Source: Candidatus Thorarchaeota archaeon (GTDB lineage: Archaea > Asgardarchaeota > Thorarchaeia > Thorarchaeales > Thorarchaeaceae). Taken from it: DNA of 61,503 bases. The notes beneath the pieces are model-generated. The model was not told the DNA's origin and made no database searches. It was given only the letters and a program-made list of their open reading frames with translations. A program made the position numbers and the translations under genes. The DNA is taken from positions 1,459,646 to 1,521,148 of the forward strand of contig CP070761.1 in assembly GCA_020348985.1 (NCBI GenBank), given 5' to 3'. Of the stretch, positions 15,326 to 24,849 are shown piece by piece (positions within the stretch are counted from its first letter, which is position 1; every line of letters begins with the position of its first letter).

Positions 15326-16678
15326 CTATCTCTTCAGCCTCCGACGAGCAGCATCTGCAGAGGTCACAATTGGATCCCATGTGTCACATATGGCGGGGGC
15401 GTAGCAATTCTCGAAGTCAAAGAGATCTGCTACATCAATGTCATGTTGGATGCCAAGAGTGATTACGTTGATTCTCATGGCCGCGTCTTCTAGACCAATA
15501 ATCTGCCCACCAACCAATTTTGCAGTCGCCTTATCGAAGTATGTTTTGACCTTCAGATCCTTTCCTCCGACATAGTAGGGAGGTTTTGAGCTGCCCTTGA
15601 TGGATCCTTTGGTAACTTCTACTCCATATCCATCAGCTGTTGCTCCGGTAAGGCCAGTGCTGGCTATCTCCATTCCAAATAGCTTGGTGACTTTCGCTCC
15701 GACGATTCCGGGAAAAGTGACATCTCCACCTGCAGCATTCATCCCAGCCACACGAGCCTGGCGAACGGCTATCGTTCCAAGTCCACTGACAGAAGGCATG
15801 CGGGTTATGAACTCTGGATTCTCTGCACAATCACCACAAGCGTAGATATCAGGCACACTAGTCATCATTCGATTATCAGTGACTATTCCACGGGTTCTTC
15901 CTATTTCTGCGCCTGCTTTCTCTGCCAAGTCAGTGACGGGGCGCACTCCAGTTGCGACGACTACGAAGTCTACCGGTATGTCAGTCACGTTGTTGGTCTC
16001 ACGATTCTGGACTCTTACAGCTTCGGGGGAAGAATCTCCTAGAATCTCTTGTGCGGCAGTGTTTGTCACTATCTCCAATCCATGTTCTTTGCAATGCTCT
16101 TCGACCAACGCCGCCATGTCGGGATCTATCATTGCAAGGAGAATGTTAGGCAGAAACTCGACAACGGTCACATCCAGCCCCTTTTCATGGAAGGCTTCGG
16201 CCGCCTCCATACCTATGAGACCTCCACCAATAACGACGGCCTTCTTTGATTTGCCGATCTCTGTCGCCAGAACCTTAGCGTCATCCATTGTACGCAGGCC
16301 ATAGACCCTTTCCTTGTCGAGACCCTTTATCGGCGGGTCTGCATTCTCTGCCCCCGTCGCAATGACTAAGGCATCGTACTCCATGGACTCAGAGTCGGAA
16401 TACGTCACAGTCTTTGCCTTACTGTCAACATCATTCACAGTGGTGGCAAGTTTAGCGTCTATCTTCAGTCCCGCCCAGTTCTCAGGAGGAGTCAGGACCA
16501 AGTCATCGAACTCCCTCACCTTTCCCGATATTGTGTAGGGCAATCCACATCTGGAATACTGTGAATATGGTTCTGTATTGAAGACGGTAATCTCGACCTT
16601 GCGATTAAGTTTCCTTGCTTGCATTGCTGCAGTAGCCCCTGCGGCTCCGCATCCAACTACGACTATCTGTTCAACCAT
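15326..16678 (-). CDS. FAD/NAD(P)-dependent disulfide reductase family protein, CoA-disulfide reductase/NADH oxidase-like
   Basis: This 450-residue flavoprotein has an FAD dinucleotide fold at the N-terminus (VVVGCGAAGATAA, residues 7-19), a redox Cys44 in YSRCGLPYTISG, an NAD(P)-binding fold near the middle (VVIGGGLIGMEAAEAF), a second FAD motif (DIYACGDCAE) and the dimerisation domain. The single active-site cysteine marks the CoA-disulfide reductase, NADH oxidase and persulfide reductase branch. No C-terminal rhodanese domain is present. ATG 16678 has GGTGAG just upstream; the frame extends to 16732 but without family similarity. Exact substrate (CoA disulfide, O2, polysulfide) cannot be told. 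Confidence 0.88.
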   Translation of the reverse strand: MVEQIVVVGCGAAGATAAMQARKLNRKVEITVFNTEPYSQYSRCGLPYTISGKVREFDDLVLTPPENWAGLKIDAKLATTVNDVDSKAKTVTYSDSESMEYDALVIATGAENADPPIKGLDKERVYGLRTMDDAKVLATEIGKSKKAVVIGGGLIGMEAAEAFHEKGLDVTVVEFLPNILLAMIDPDMAALVEEHCKEHGLEIVTNTAAQEILGDSSPEAVRVQNRETNNVTDIPVDFVVVATGVRPVTDLAEKAGAEIGRTRGIVTDNRMMTSVPDIYACGDCAENPEFITRMPSVSGLGTIAVRQARVAGMNAAGGDVTFPGIVGAKVTKLFGMEIASTGLTGATADGYGVEVTKGSIKGSSKPPYYVGGKDLKVKTYFDKATAKLVGGQIIGLEDAAMRINVITLGIQHDIDVADLFDFENCYAPAICDTWDPIVTSADAARRRLKR

Positions 16679-16858
16679 TCTCACCAACTCGGGAGTACTA
16701 CCTACTCGAGGTGCCTGGTGGGAAAAAACCACAACTTCAATGTTTAGGAACTAATCTGAAACCTGATGCATTTCTTTCGCTAAAGAATTGAGTGAACGGG
16801 AGATGGACTAGGATTCCATCTTCCGTCTCTGTGGTAATCTCAATTCAAGTCGGTCGGA

Positions 16859-18442
16859 CTAGAAGGCTTCGGAATCGTCGAAGTCCTCATCTCCCGATGA
16901 TTCGTCGACGTCAGCGAGTTCGACTTCCTCGTTTTCTTCCGGCTTTTCTACTTCGTCAGCCCATTCAGATGAGAAGTCTGGAGACTCCTCTTCTTCAGTT
17001 TCTTCGTCAACAGCATATCCGACAGTAGGAGCCTCTTTCTCCTCTGAAACAAGAGATTCCATTTTCGCAGGAGGCTCTTCGACCACCTCTGGCTCTTCGG
17101 GAGCTGCAGGAGTGACAGAAATCTGTGCTTCAAGCTTCGCAATCTGGCTCTTTCTTGTGAAGTACAATGCAACTATCACAGCCAGGGATAGAGCAGCACC
17201 GACCACTGTCAATGTAGTCTGCCATTGGCTGTGGGCGCCACCTAGCAATTGCTGCCATGTCAAAACCACAAAGGCAAGACCTCCAATATTCATCACGAAG
17301 CTTTTGAGCGGCGTAGCAATCTTTTGGATCTCAGTCAACTCGGTGTCAACCATGGCGGCGCCAATAACACCTGCGTTGTAGTCAGTGGATTTGGTCTTCT
17401 TTGCCAGTTTCCTAACAGACAAGGATTTGCTCTTGTTGAAGACCCTTAATGCACGTGTCGTCTTGCCAACCAAAAGCTCGGCGTACTGTCTCCTAGCCTC
17501 GGATTCGTCTATGTTACATTTCTTGCACTCATTCCGCTTCTTGTTCCACTTCTTCGTGCACTTGGGACATCTGTCCATAGGCCATGCGTCAGGAGCCGCT
17601 TCTCGGAGCCTCTGGCGAAGCCTATACTCCGTAATCATGTCCGCGTCTTCCTCACTCTCCTCATCCTTCTTCTTCCGTTTTATTTTCGTCATGCCTGCTA
17701 CAAGAGCAAAGAGTGCAGGCAATGCCCCAAGGACAGTGAGATTAGGCAGCGAACGGATTTCGGATGCCTTCTTCTGGATGCTCCTCACCTTGTGCGCGGT
17801 CTGAATGCCATCGAAGAGCTGATAGATGCCAGTTCCAGCACCGTAGACTGCAGTTACTGTAGCCCCTGCAGTGATTATTCCTGTCACTGATGTTATGACC
17901 GATACTGGGTCAGCCGGTATAATCAGGAAGAACTCTTGTCCAAGTGTGTGGTATTCGGTCTCTCCGACAACGTGATATGTGAAATTGAGGGATGCCTGGA
18001 ATTTCCCAGTGAGGAGGTCCACAACCCCAAGAGAAAGAATAGAAGAGAAGTCCAGTGGAGCGACAACTGGCGGGATGTTCACGCCGTCAGGTATTTCCAC
18101 CCAAGTTGAGTTGGATGCCGGGTCTCTAACCTCTATTGGAAAGAGAGCAATCCCCTGATAGTAGAACCAGATGACACCGCTCAGATTCAAGGGCGCCGTG
18201 TGAGTGTTATTGACCTGTAAATAGAGATCCATAGGTTCCTCCATATCAACTATGATTGGATCTCCTTCAGGTGCCTGTGCTACAGTCCGGCCATTAAGCT
18301 CCAACTTGATGGCCAACCGAGTGTCATAAATGAACGTCCCATCATCAAATTGGGCAGACGCAGTGTTTGTTCCAATAAGCAACACAGCAACGAAAAGCGC
18401 GCTGTATGTGTAGAGAAGCATGCGAGACCTAGAGCGTGCCAT
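16859..18442 (-). CDS. Zinc-ribbon membrane protein with acidic tail, unrecognised
   Basis: This 527-residue protein has no family I know. From ATG 18442 it shows a signal/anchor helix (MLLYTYSALFVAVLLIGTNT), an extracellular beta-rich domain (about 30-170), two membrane helices (about 180-265), then a cytoplasmic segment with a CX2C...CX2C zinc ribbon (MDRCPKCTKKW ... ECKKCNIDE). Two more helices follow (FVMNIGGLAFVVLTW and LTVVGAALSLAVIVALYF). The last 100 residues are strongly acidic and low in complexity (EEEESP, EENEEVELADVD). The layout suggests a scaffold linking an external domain to cytoplasmic partners. It is 72 bp upstream of nothing obvious and is followed by the flavoprotein gene after 180 bp. 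Confidence 0.6.
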   Translation of the reverse strand: MARSRSRMLLYTYSALFVAVLLIGTNTASAQFDDGTFIYDTRLAIKLELNGRTVAQAPEGDPIIVDMEEPMDLYLQVNNTHTAPLNLSGVIWFYYQGIALFPIEVRDPASNSTWVEIPDGVNIPPVVAPLDFSSILSLGVVDLLTGKFQASLNFTYHVVGETEYHTLGQEFFLIIPADPVSVITSVTGIITAGATVTAVYGAGTGIYQLFDGIQTAHKVRSIQKKASEIRSLPNLTVLGALPALFALVAGMTKIKRKKKDEESEEDADMITEYRLRQRLREAAPDAWPMDRCPKCTKKWNKKRNECKKCNIDESEARRQYAELLVGKTTRALRVFNKSKSLSVRKLAKKTKSTDYNAGVIGAAMVDTELTEIQKIATPLKSFVMNIGGLAFVVLTWQQLLGGAHSQWQTTLTVVGAALSLAVIVALYFTRKSQIAKLEAQISVTPAAPEEPEVVEEPPAKMESLVSEEKEAPTVGYAVDEETEEEESPDFSSEWADEVEKPEENEEVELADVDESSGDEDFDDSEAF

Positions 18443-18514
18443 CTTCAATCATCTCTAAGGGTGAACAAATTCAAGTTGATACTGGACTGAAAAGCATTTT
18501 GTGGGTGAATGAGT

Positions 18515-18922
18515 TCAATCCATGATGTCACTTGTCGGGAGTCTACTTCTTATCATTCCGACAAGCCTCTTGGCAATGGCTTCGTACCCTTCACTCTTCT
18601 TTATGATACCCTTGGCACCTGCGGCCTCGGCTTTTGCAATGAGGTCTGGGTCAACGTGCGCCGTGAGAACATATACCTCATCTATACCCAATTCGATGAG
18701 TTGGCTTGTGCACTCAATTCCATCCATCACAGGCATGAGCAAATCAATCAGTGTAATATCGGGTCGGTTGCCCTGATTCAAAAGGTCCTGTGCCTTTGCG
18801 ATTGCCTCCTTGCCATTTAGTGCGGATATCACTTCGAAATCATCAATGGAGCGTTGCAGAAACGTTGTGAGAATCTGAGATACAGCCGGCTCATCATCGG
18901 CAAGAAGAATCCTTACGACCAT
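18515..18922 (-). CDS. Single-domain response regulator (CheY-like receiver)
   Basis: This 135-residue receiver domain would be phosphorylated by a histidine kinase. The acidic pocket is Asp9, Asp10 and Glu11 (LLADDEP), the phosphoacceptor is Asp60 (DITLIDLLMPVMDG), the switch Thr is Thr87 (YVLTAHVDP) and the conserved Lys is in GIIKKSEGYE. There is no output domain, so it acts through protein contacts. No kinase gene is in the window. A TATA-like GTGTAAAAAGC on the minus strand at 18943-18953 lies about 25 bp before ATG 18922, implying a nearly leaderless transcript. Confidence 0.9.
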   Translation of the reverse strand: MVVRILLADDEPAVSQILTTFLQRSIDDFEVISALNGKEAIAKAQDLLNQGNRPDITLIDLLMPVMDGIECTSQLIELGIDEVYVLTAHVDPDLIAKAEAAGAKGIIKKSEGYEAIAKRLVGMIRSRLPTSDIMD

Positions 18923-19045
18923 TATCCATCGCCCCAGTGCGAGCTTTTTACACGTTACTTCATGACCTTCTGTGCTTTAAGAATGGTGTCGTCTATCTTG
19001 TTCTTGATTGTAGGTGTTCATTAAGCATACAGTGAGGACTAATAT

Positions 19046-19555
19046 GTGAGAGAGTTGCCGCTTCAAAGAAATGACGAGAATTGCCAATCTGAGGAGGTCG
19101 AATTCACAAGCATTGCTCAGTTAAGAACCACCTCTAGAGCTGTGACGACTCGCTTTACTGTATTGAGCGTGGAAGAACCTCGCGTGATTTCCTCCAAGAA
19201 CTCGAGAAGGCAGCATCTGGTGACAAAAGCAATAGTCGCAGACGAATCTGGCCGAATAGACATGATACTCTGGAATAAAGATGTTGATGAGCTACGGCCA
19301 GAGAAGACTTACATCCTTAGAGGAGGTTATGTGAGCGTATACGAAGAGTGCATGCAGCTGAATAAGGGGAGATCTGGTAGTCTTAAGTTGATTCCAAAGA
19401 ATCTTCAGGGTATCAGTCGGACTCCAAACATGAGCAAGCCGTTCATGGGAAGACAAAGACGAACAAAGAAACGCTCCAGATCTAGGTCAGGTAGGACCCT
19501 TGGAGGCATACCGGGTAGAGAGAAGAAGGGATACTGCTCGAGTAAGGGATTCTAG
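19046..19555 (+). CDS. OB-fold single-stranded DNA-binding protein, SOSS-B-like
   Basis: This 169-residue protein has one OB fold (about 25-115) with the pattern of archaeal and eukaryotic SOSS-B/RPA-type single-stranded DNA-binding proteins: AIVADESGRIDMILWNKD, then YILRGGYVSVYEECMQLN, GRSGSLKLIP. The tail (about 125-169) is Arg/Lys/Ser rich (RRTKKRSRSRSGRTLG) and could bind nucleic acid or partners. The start is GTG 19046; an overlapping ATG is immediately followed by a stop. Likely roles are DNA repair or replication. RNA binding cannot be excluded. Confidence 0.75.
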   Translation: MRELPLQRNDENCQSEEVEFTSIAQLRTTSRAVTTRFTVLSVEEPRVISSKNSRRQHLVTKAIVADESGRIDMILWNKDVDELRPEKTYILRGGYVSVYEECMQLNKGRSGSLKLIPKNLQGISRTPNMSKPFMGRQRRTKKRSRSRSGRTLGGIPGREKKGYCSSKGF

Positions 19556-19665
19556 ATAGACTCCTATCTCAAACCTCTGGAAACGTCATACGCTGACATC
19601 GAGAAAGAGGTCGAACAAGTCTTTTATCAGACCTTGTGAAGAATTCTAGGATAGAGGGTTGGCAA

Positions 19666-20169
19666 ATGCCAGAGAGACTAGAGTGCCTATTCTGTGGATA
19701 CCTCCATGATCTGGATTTAACTGAATGTACCAATTGTGGAGCCAGTCTTTCAGATGCCACAAGGAAGATAGCATGTGACAAATGTGGTAGCCCTTTACTC
19801 GAAGGAGCGGAGAAGGCCGGGGCATGCGTCACTTGTGGCAAGCCAGTACATCTCTGTGAGAAGCACAGAAGGAAAGTCGCAGAGGATGAGATATACTGCA
19901 AAGAGCACGAGTCTGAATGCTTCATAGTTACTGCCGTCTTTGGCACAACGCTTGATCCGCGTCTAGATATCCTACGAAGGTTCAGGGATGAGTGGTTGAG
20001 CAGCAATCTGCTTGGAAGGTCCGCGATCTCAATCTACTATTTTCTTTCTCCGCCTATCGCAAAAAGAACGCGCGGAAATGAAACACTCAGACGAATATTG
20101 AGAGCAACTGTTGTTGAGCCCGGTCTTGGTTTTGCAGAGGTTATGCTTGCAAAGGAAGATGAATCGTGA
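19666..20169 (+). CDS. Zinc-ribbon protein with C-terminal CFI-box domain
   Basis: This 167-residue soluble protein contains several CX2C pairs in its first 80 residues (LECLFCGYLH, CTNCGASL, CDKCGSPL, CVTCGKPV, CEKH), consistent with two or three zinc ribbons. The C-terminal half begins CFIVTAVFGTTLDPRL and continues DILRRFRDEWLSSNLLGRS and YYFLSPPIAKR. This is the CFI-box domain, whose function is unknown. ATG 19666 with GAGGGT upstream is preferred to GTG 19636. The stop lies within the next gene (11 bp overlap), so the two are probably co-translated. Confidence 0.7.
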   Translation: MPERLECLFCGYLHDLDLTECTNCGASLSDATRKIACDKCGSPLLEGAEKAGACVTCGKPVHLCEKHRRKVAEDEIYCKEHESECFIVTAVFGTTLDPRLDILRRFRDEWLSSNLLGRSAISIYYFLSPPIAKRTRGNETLRRILRATVVEPGLGFAEVMLAKEDES

Positions 20170-21085
20170 GAAGGTGGAGTATGAAATGAGAATTGGTCCC
20201 AAGGATTCTGCTATTCCGTATCCTCAAGCCATGATTCGGGGGAAGCTACGGCTGTGTGGTCTAGGTTCTGAAGATGCCAGCCATATATCCCAAGACGTGT
20301 TTTGGCAAGTGACTAGGTCCAACAGTGTTGAACTAGATATACTGAATGAAGCAACGCGAAATGTCATTGAGAGGAGACACACTTCACACGCCGAGGACTT
20401 TGACCTACTGGTTCAATACGATCGGCTTAGAAGAGAGACTGATATTGTCTCACCAGTAGTCCTCGTGCTAGAGGGCGCCTCTGCTACCGGGAAATCGCTG
20501 TTGGCCATGTCGATGATTGTGAATCTTGGAGCAACGAGATTCGTCAGTACTGACACGGTGAGACAAGTTCTTAGAAGTACTCTCAATGAAGACGATTACC
20601 CAGAGTTGTTCTGTCACACATATCAAGCCCATCACTACAAACAAGCAGGCGACAAGAAGCTAAGCCCTGTTGTAAGAGGATTCCTAGCACAAAATGATCT
20701 TATCCAGCCAACCTTGAACAGCACAATCAGCAGAGTCCTCCATGAGGGAGCCGAGGCTGTTATTGAAGGAGTTCACATAATACCAGGAACTCTGCAGCAG
20801 CTGGGACGCGGAGTCATAGAGGTTCTAATCAATCCAAGTGAAGGGGACCACTTTCGAATGTTCAGCACCAAACATGACGCTAGCGGCTTGAAATCCGTGA
20901 GTGCCGACGATAGACAAAGGAAGGACGAGTTTCAAAGCACCAGAATTATCCAGGAGTACTTGCTTGAACAAGCAGAAAGGAACCATGTTCCGGTCGTCCA
21001 CCTTGCCGACTACGAGACTTCAGAAACTGAGATCTGTCGTATTGTGATGGACCGGATTAGTGAACTTGTTGATTCTTTGCGCTGA
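20159..21085 (+). CDS. 2-phosphoglycerate kinase-like P-loop kinase
   Basis: This 308-residue protein resembles archaeal 2-phosphoglycerate kinase, which makes 2,3-bisphosphoglycerate for cyclic 2,3-diphosphoglycerate in some methanogens. It has an N-terminal ATP-cone-like region (IRGKLRLCGLGSEDASHI), a Walker A loop GASATGKS, STDTVRQVLRST after the first core strand, and EGVHIIPG, typical of this family. ATG 20159 overlaps the preceding stop by 11 bp; the frame extends to 20111 inside the upstream gene and that extension is rejected. Whether the product is 2-PGK or a related small-molecule kinase is not decidable from sequence. A GTPase gene follows after about 75 bp. Confidence 0.75.
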   Translation: MNREKVEYEMRIGPKDSAIPYPQAMIRGKLRLCGLGSEDASHISQDVFWQVTRSNSVELDILNEATRNVIERRHTSHAEDFDLLVQYDRLRRETDIVSPVVLVLEGASATGKSLLAMSMIVNLGATRFVSTDTVRQVLRSTLNEDDYPELFCHTYQAHHYKQAGDKKLSPVVRGFLAQNDLIQPTLNSTISRVLHEGAEAVIEGVHIIPGTLQQLGRGVIEVLINPSEGDHFRMFSTKHDASGLKSVSADDRQRKDEFQSTRIIQEYLLEQAERNHVPVVHLADYETSETEICRIVMDRISELVDSLR

Positions 21086-21159
21086 AAGGAGGAAGAGCTC
21101 GAAGAACTGCTGGTGACGGTTCCCTTTTGCGCGAAAGGACCTCTGAAATAACCATTAAT

Positions 21160-21735
21160 ATGCCGGGGATAAGTGAGAACCCGAGTGAGGCGGTTACATC
21201 CATGAGACCTTATCTGTTCAAGCTCATTGCTCTAGGCGATGGCACTACAGGTAAGACCAGTCTCGTGAAGAGGTATACCGAGGGCACTTTCCAGCATGAC
21301 TACAAGGCCACCATTGGGGCAACATTCGCACTGAAGCACTTGGACTTCGAAATGGATAACGGTTCATCAGCCAAAGCCAAAGTTGTCGTATGGGACATAG
21401 CTGGACAACCATCATTTCGGGAAATGAGATCTAGATATATGGAGGGTGCTTCAATGGCGTTCATAGTCTTTGATGTGACTCGTCCTGATACATTCCTGAA
21501 TGTTGCGAATTGGTATGGAGCGCTTATGAAGAAATCCCCTGACTGTATTGTTGCGGCAGTGGCGAACAAGATTGATCTCACTGAAAGAGCTGTGCCTTCT
21601 GAGGTTGGTGGCGTTCTAGAGAACTGGATTGATGTGATCTATGTGGAGACGTCGGCTCTCACTGGAGAGAATGTCGATCATATGTTCTCTGAACTGGTCA
21701 AGAGAGCCGTCCAGAGATTCGGCCCTGAGAACTGA
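21160..21735 (+). CDS. Ras/Rab-like small GTPase
   Basis: This 191-residue GTPase has all G motifs: G1 GDGTTGKTS (26-34), G2 Thr in KATIGATF, G3 WDIAGQ (tryptophan-aspartate before the Gly, and Gln at the catalytic position), G4 NKID and G5 ETSALTGEN. The helix after G3 (REMRSRYMEGASMAFIVFDV) is typical of the Rab/Ras branch. There is no C-terminal cysteine for prenylation (ends GPEN). Start could be ATG 21160 or ATG 21202, which has GAGG at 21187. Such eukaryote-like GTPases are plentiful in Asgard archaea. Regulators and partners are unknown; no longin or roadblock gene lies adjacent. Confidence 0.9.
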   Translation: MPGISENPSEAVTSMRPYLFKLIALGDGTTGKTSLVKRYTEGTFQHDYKATIGATFALKHLDFEMDNGSSAKAKVVVWDIAGQPSFREMRSRYMEGASMAFIVFDVTRPDTFLNVANWYGALMKKSPDCIVAAVANKIDLTERAVPSEVGGVLENWIDVIYVETSALTGENVDHMFSELVKRAVQRFGPEN

Positions 21736-21786
21736 CACTTGATGTCTTCTCTTTCTGCGCATTCGACCTGTGCATATGTAGGGCGT

Positions 21787-23304
21787 CTATAGTCCCAGCA
21801 GTGCTGCAGCCGCTTCAAATGCGTAGTCGAGAACTGCACCGGGCAGGATGAACAGCGCGATGACTGCTACGACGCAGAAGATCACTGCTAGCAGTGGCAC
21901 ACGAGCCAGCCTTAGCTGCGAGCTGTCAATAGGCTCCACCATATAGCAGTACCTAAGCACTCTCAGATAGTAGCCGAGTGAGAAGACTGAATTTAGGAGG
22001 CCTATGAATGCGAGCCACCACATTCCCACTTCCACAGCGCTCTGAAACAGTATAAGCTTGGACCAGAATCCCGCAGTGAGTGGCATTCCAGCAAGAGCTA
22101 GCATGAGTAGTGAAAGCATCGCCGCAATGGCAGGTGCTCTCTTGGATAGCCCAGCGAGGTCATCATAGGTTATCGACTTGGCAAGCTTTAGCGACATAGC
22201 CCAGATGAGAATGAACGCACCAGTCTTCATCAGAGCGTGAGTGAACGCATGGAACATGGCGGCTGCAGCCCCTAATTGTGTGGCGGCGGCGACGCCGATG
22301 AACAGATACCCCATCATGGCAATCGAGGAGTAAGCGAACATCCTCATGATGTCACGTTGAGCTAGTGCCAGGACGTTTCCGATGATCATTGTCAGGATAG
22401 ACACGACGACAATCATCATCGACCAAACCGGCAGTCCTTCTCCAACCTTCGCTAGGATGAAGCCTACCATCAGTATTCTCACTAGAGCGCTTATGCCTGT
22501 CTTCTTCGTTGCTCCTGCAAGATATGCCACAACACTTCCGTCTGCTGTGGCGTAGGTGTCTGGTACCCACATCCAGCCTGGGAAGATACCAATCTTGAAA
22601 CCAAATGCAATTACAAACAGTATCATGGCCAATGTCAGCGGAAATGCAGCCTCACCAAGAGGAGCGACGTAGACTGTTCCAACAGTGCTTGCTAGTTGAG
22701 CAAGGGAGGTCTCTCCGGTCACTCCGTAGACAAGCGAAATACCAAAGACCATCAACATAGTCGAGAGGAGCCCCATTACGAAGTACTTGACTGCACCATC
22801 GACTGCACCCTTGTGCTTTCCAAGCGCTGCAAGCACGTAAGTTGGCGTTGACATGAGCTCCCACGCTATGAACAGTGCAACAAGGTCTGTTGCCATTACT
22901 ACCCATATTGCGCCTGCAAATGACATCAGGAGCAAGAAGTTGTATGTCCCTTCTGATCCTCCGTAAATCGTCGCCGACATGAGGACTAGGACAGCAACCA
23001 TCAGAATGATGTAGATGAAGAAGTCCGCAAAGGCACCTCTGACGAACAGACCCCCAAACGAGGTCCCATACACAGATGGATCAAATATCAACATCTCAAG
23101 TGTAGCAAGAATAACGCCAATGAAGCTCAGCCCGAGCGGATTGAACCTCAATCCCACAACCACCGCGATTAGTGAGAATACAACAAGTGTGATTGCCGGC
23201 AGGGATGCTATCCATTCCATGGGCACTACTGCAAGTATCAGGTCTCTCAAGGGTGTAAGTAGGAGTCGAAGCGAGTCGAGGATACTACTGAATAGCTGAA
23301 TCAT
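21787..23304 (-). CDS. nuoN: Complex I-like subunit NuoN
   Basis: This 505-residue polytopic antiporter-like subunit is the last gene of the minus-strand nuo operon. It has about 14 membrane helices. The helix-5 region is DLVALFIAWELMSTPTYVLAAL (charged Glu), helix 7 carries the Lys in GFKIGIFPGWMWVPDTY, and a broken helix follows (AGATKKTGISALVRIL). NuoN sits in the membrane arm next to NuoK and takes part in proton pumping. Its ATG overlaps the nuoM stop as TAATG. Length matches the family. Confidence 0.93.
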   Translation of the reverse strand: MIQLFSSILDSLRLLLTPLRDLILAVVPMEWIASLPAITLVVFSLIAVVVGLRFNPLGLSFIGVILATLEMLIFDPSVYGTSFGGLFVRGAFADFFIYIILMVAVLVLMSATIYGGSEGTYNFLLLMSFAGAIWVVMATDLVALFIAWELMSTPTYVLAALGKHKGAVDGAVKYFVMGLLSTMLMVFGISLVYGVTGETSLAQLASTVGTVYVAPLGEAAFPLTLAMILFVIAFGFKIGIFPGWMWVPDTYATADGSVVAYLAGATKKTGISALVRILMVGFILAKVGEGLPVWSMMIVVVSILTMIIGNVLALAQRDIMRMFAYSSIAMMGYLFIGVAAATQLGAAAAMFHAFTHALMKTGAFILIWAMSLKLAKSITYDDLAGLSKRAPAIAAMLSLLMLALAGMPLTAGFWSKLILFQSAVEVGMWWLAFIGLLNSVFSLGYYLRVLRYCYMVEPIDSSQLRLARVPLLAVIFCVVAVIALFILPGAVLDYAFEAAAALLGL

Positions 23305-24848
23305 TATGGAACCACCCCTAGAATGACATTGACGATTGGTTCGATGTAGTCGAGTATCAGATCAGGCCAGAAGCCCAGCAATAGAACTGGAAGCATCATC
23401 AGGATTGGAGCAATCAGGTCACTCCACGGAGCCTCAGTCACTGGCCTTTCTTCCACAGGGTCGCTGAACACGATTCTGTTCAATGTCCATAGAAGGTACC
23501 CTACTGTCAGGAAGACTCCCAGTGCGATTAGAGATGCCCAGATGTATATCCTGACAGAGCCGAACAAGACGAGTGCCTCAGCAATGAAGCCGCTGAAGCC
23601 TGGCAGTCCGAAAGCGGCAAATGACGCAAGTATCAGAACCATTGACATCCTAGGCGCCCCTGCCATGAGACCCTTGACGTCTGGAATCTCTCGAGTTCCA
23701 GCGGCGTACTTGAGCTGGCCGGCCATGATGAACATCACTGATATTATCGTTCCATGTGAGAACATCATGAAGACAGCACCCATGATAGCAAAGCTAGCAA
23801 CACCCGCAAACTCAGGACTGCCGATTGCACCTGCAGCGACTGCAACTCCTAGCAAGACCCAAGCCATGTGGTTTATCGATGTGTACGCCACCATGCTCTT
23901 GAGATCAGTCTGGGCGAGTGCCGTGAATGCTGCGTAGATGCAAGTGAAGATGGCAAGGAGTGCAAATGGAATAGCAAGCCGAGCCATAGCTGCCGGGACA
24001 AGCCAAAGACCGAGTCTTATGAACGTGTAGCCGCCCATCTTCAGCAAGATGCCTGCCAGGATGACAGAGCCGGGGGTTGGTGCCTTCACATGCGCCCACG
24101 GTAGCCAGTTGTGTAGTGGCCAGACGGGGAGTTTGACACCGGCTCCCATGAAGACTGCGAGTGCGAATCCAATCTGGACCAGTGGTGCTAGGCTCAGCCC
24201 CTTCAGAACAACCATGTTGAAGGTGTTGCCTCCTAGGAAGAACAGTGCGAAGAAACCAACGAGCATTGCTGCCGAGCCCAGGTGAGTGTAAATGAAGAAC
24301 TTGACCGCTGCGTGTTCGCAACCTTCCTCACCCCATTGTCCAATTATGAAGAACATGGGTATGAGGACAAGCTCCCAGAACACGAAGAAGCTGATCAAGT
24401 CAAAAGACAGGAAGACTCCAAGGAGTCCGGTCTCCAGTAGAAGGAATAGTGCATAGTACGATCCCTGCTCCTTGTTGATGTGGTTTGAGCTTAGAGCTGC
24501 GATGAACACAACCAGGTTCGACAGGATGGCCATGACGATCGAGAGACCATCGACACCCAACAGGATCTGCAGAACCGGGGCACTCTCTCCGACGCCAAGG
24601 CGCCCCATCTCGAAGCCCCACCCGAAAACACCACCATTGGCGTCAACCTGTGCAGCCGGATCCATGGCCAGGGCAAGGATTATGGAATACAGAAGCTCGA
24701 AACCAGTTACAAGCAACGCGATGATTCTCGCACCTCTGCCCCGCACGATGGCGGCCAAGACTGCGCCTACTAGGGGGAGCACTATCAGTAGGAATAGCGG
24801 ATTGATTCCGAGCGCATCAATGAAATTCACTGCAAAGTCAAGTTGCAC
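23304..24848 (-). CDS. nuoM: Complex I-like subunit NuoM
   Basis: This 514-residue antiporter-like proton channel subunit has canonical features: Glu in FFVFWELVLIPMFFIIGQWG, Lys in GAGVKLPVWPLHNWLPWAH, Lys in ILLKMGGYTFIRLG, and the helix-11 broken region GTIISVMFIMAGQL. The start is GTG 24848, preceded by GGGGGTGAT overlapping the nuoL stop. It is the more conventional of the two NuoM-type proteins in the operon. Confidence 0.93.
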   Translation of the reverse strand: MQLDFAVNFIDALGINPLFLLIVLPLVGAVLAAIVRGRGARIIALLVTGFELLYSIILALAMDPAAQVDANGGVFGWGFEMGRLGVGESAPVLQILLGVDGLSIVMAILSNLVVFIAALSSNHINKEQGSYYALFLLLETGLLGVFLSFDLISFFVFWELVLIPMFFIIGQWGEEGCEHAAVKFFIYTHLGSAAMLVGFFALFFLGGNTFNMVVLKGLSLAPLVQIGFALAVFMGAGVKLPVWPLHNWLPWAHVKAPTPGSVILAGILLKMGGYTFIRLGLWLVPAAMARLAIPFALLAIFTCIYAAFTALAQTDLKSMVAYTSINHMAWVLLGVAVAAGAIGSPEFAGVASFAIMGAVFMMFSHGTIISVMFIMAGQLKYAAGTREIPDVKGLMAGAPRMSMVLILASFAAFGLPGFSGFIAEALVLFGSVRIYIWASLIALGVFLTVGYLLWTLNRIVFSDPVEERPVTEAPWSDLIAPILMMLPVLLLGFWPDLILDYIEPIVNVILGVVP

Positions 24849-24849
24849 T

